This document shows positions 5,883-6,048 of a stretch of DNA of 6,048 bases, one piece after another; within the stretch, counting starts at the first letter, position 1; each line of letters begins with the position of its first letter. The notes beneath the pieces are model-generated. The model ran no database searches. It was not told where the DNA came from and worked only from the letters and a program-made list of their open reading frames with translations. The DNA is from Methanosarcinaceae archaeon. GTDB lineage: Archaea; Halobacteriota; Methanosarcinia; Methanosarcinales; Methanosarcinaceae. The position numbers and the translations under genes were made by a program. The stretch spans positions 1,718 through 7,765 of the forward strand of contig JAQVBP010000138.1 in assembly GCA_028690255.1 (NCBI GenBank), given 5' to 3'.

Positions 5883-5990
5883 CTTCTTGGTTCATTCCTC
5901 CCTCTATTGAGGGCAAGTCCTCAAGCTCTTCCCCGCGTTCCGCAGGTGTCACAATCCAATCAGATTTTGATCGATGAGAGCAAACTTTTT
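5852..5990 (-). ncRNA. Possible TnpB omega-RNA scaffold
   Basis: In IS200/IS605 elements, the 3' end of tnpB and the right end are transcribed as the guide RNA of TnpB, and the guide is the flanking DNA just past the element. Here the region contains two hairpins, CCCTC/GAGGG (5900-5913) and the terminal one (5860-5882), in the expected order. The 5' boundary given is approximate. The guide would begin near 5851 and read CATTTAGAAAAAGAAGAT toward the VLRF1 gene. Expression is inferred from the family only. Confidence 0.4.
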
Positions 5991-6048
5991 GATATTGATA
6001 GCGGCGTTAATATCCCTATCATGTATTGTTTTACAGTCTGGGCACGTC
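5857..6048 (-). pseudogene. tnpB: 3' end of TnpB (IS200/IS605 type), apparently frameshifted
   Basis: The last part of an RNA-guided TnpB nuclease enters from the right edge. The frame from 6047 reads TCPDCKTIHDRDINAAINIK and ends at a TGA at 5949-5951. CPDC is the second half of the zinc ribbon, and the Asp in RDINAA is the third RuvC catalytic residue. After the stop, a shifted frame (5949 to 5857) continues for 30 codons as TPAERGEELEDLPSIEGG and ends in QEATQSLAEW plus TAG exactly at the transposon-end hairpin. Coding up to that hairpin is usual for such elements. Adding one base in GGATTGTG would join the two as LIGIVTPAER, so a one-base deletion is likely. The catalytic part is still in frame here, so activity may not be fully lost; the rest of the gene is outside the window. 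Confidence 0.75.

Overview
The window looks archaeal and most likely comes from Methanosarcina or a close relative. It carries two DUF1699-type proteins (a family I know from Methanosarcinales), a TrpB2-class tryptophan synthase beta chain, a Vms1-like (VLRF1) peptidyl-tRNA release factor, the end of an IS200/IS605-type tnpB, AT-rich intergenic DNA with archaeal TATA-like boxes, and T-rich terminator-like tracts. The assignment rests on recognising families by eye; no search was run.

Layout, left to right. Bases 1-72 are three perfect 24-bp tandem repeats that run off the left edge. A T-rich leader region (73-244) precedes trpB2 (245-1540, +). A short convergent intergenic region follows, with a GAGGGG/CCCCTC hairpin terminator and a degenerate 19-bp triple repeat. 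Next, all on the minus strand, come a DUF1699 gene (1781-2188), a 500-bp spacer with its own plus-strand TATA-like box and hairpins, a second DUF1699 gene (2687-3094; about 70% identical to the first by hand alignment), hisD (3181-4473), a 244-bp gap, and the VLRF1 gene (4718-5806). Last is the 3' end of a minus-strand tnpB with its transposon-end hairpin (5857-6048), which runs off the right edge.

How the genes relate. trpB2 and hisD serve tryptophan and histidine synthesis but stand alone here, without other trp or his genes. The DUF1699 pair is a local duplication; each copy has its own promoter-like box and the two share the same ribosome-binding context, so they are probably separately expressed. 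The VLRF1 protein is predicted to free nascent chains from stalled large ribosomal subunits. It is the most interesting gene here: it has an N-terminal coiled coil, two long homopolymer runs inside its coding sequence, and a 5' end that directly abuts the transposon end. That insertion may have replaced its promoter, and it would place the guide segment of any TnpB omega-RNA within the VLRF1 5' region. The tnpB tail appears to carry a one-base frameshift, so the element may be decaying. I see no clearly new multi-gene system.
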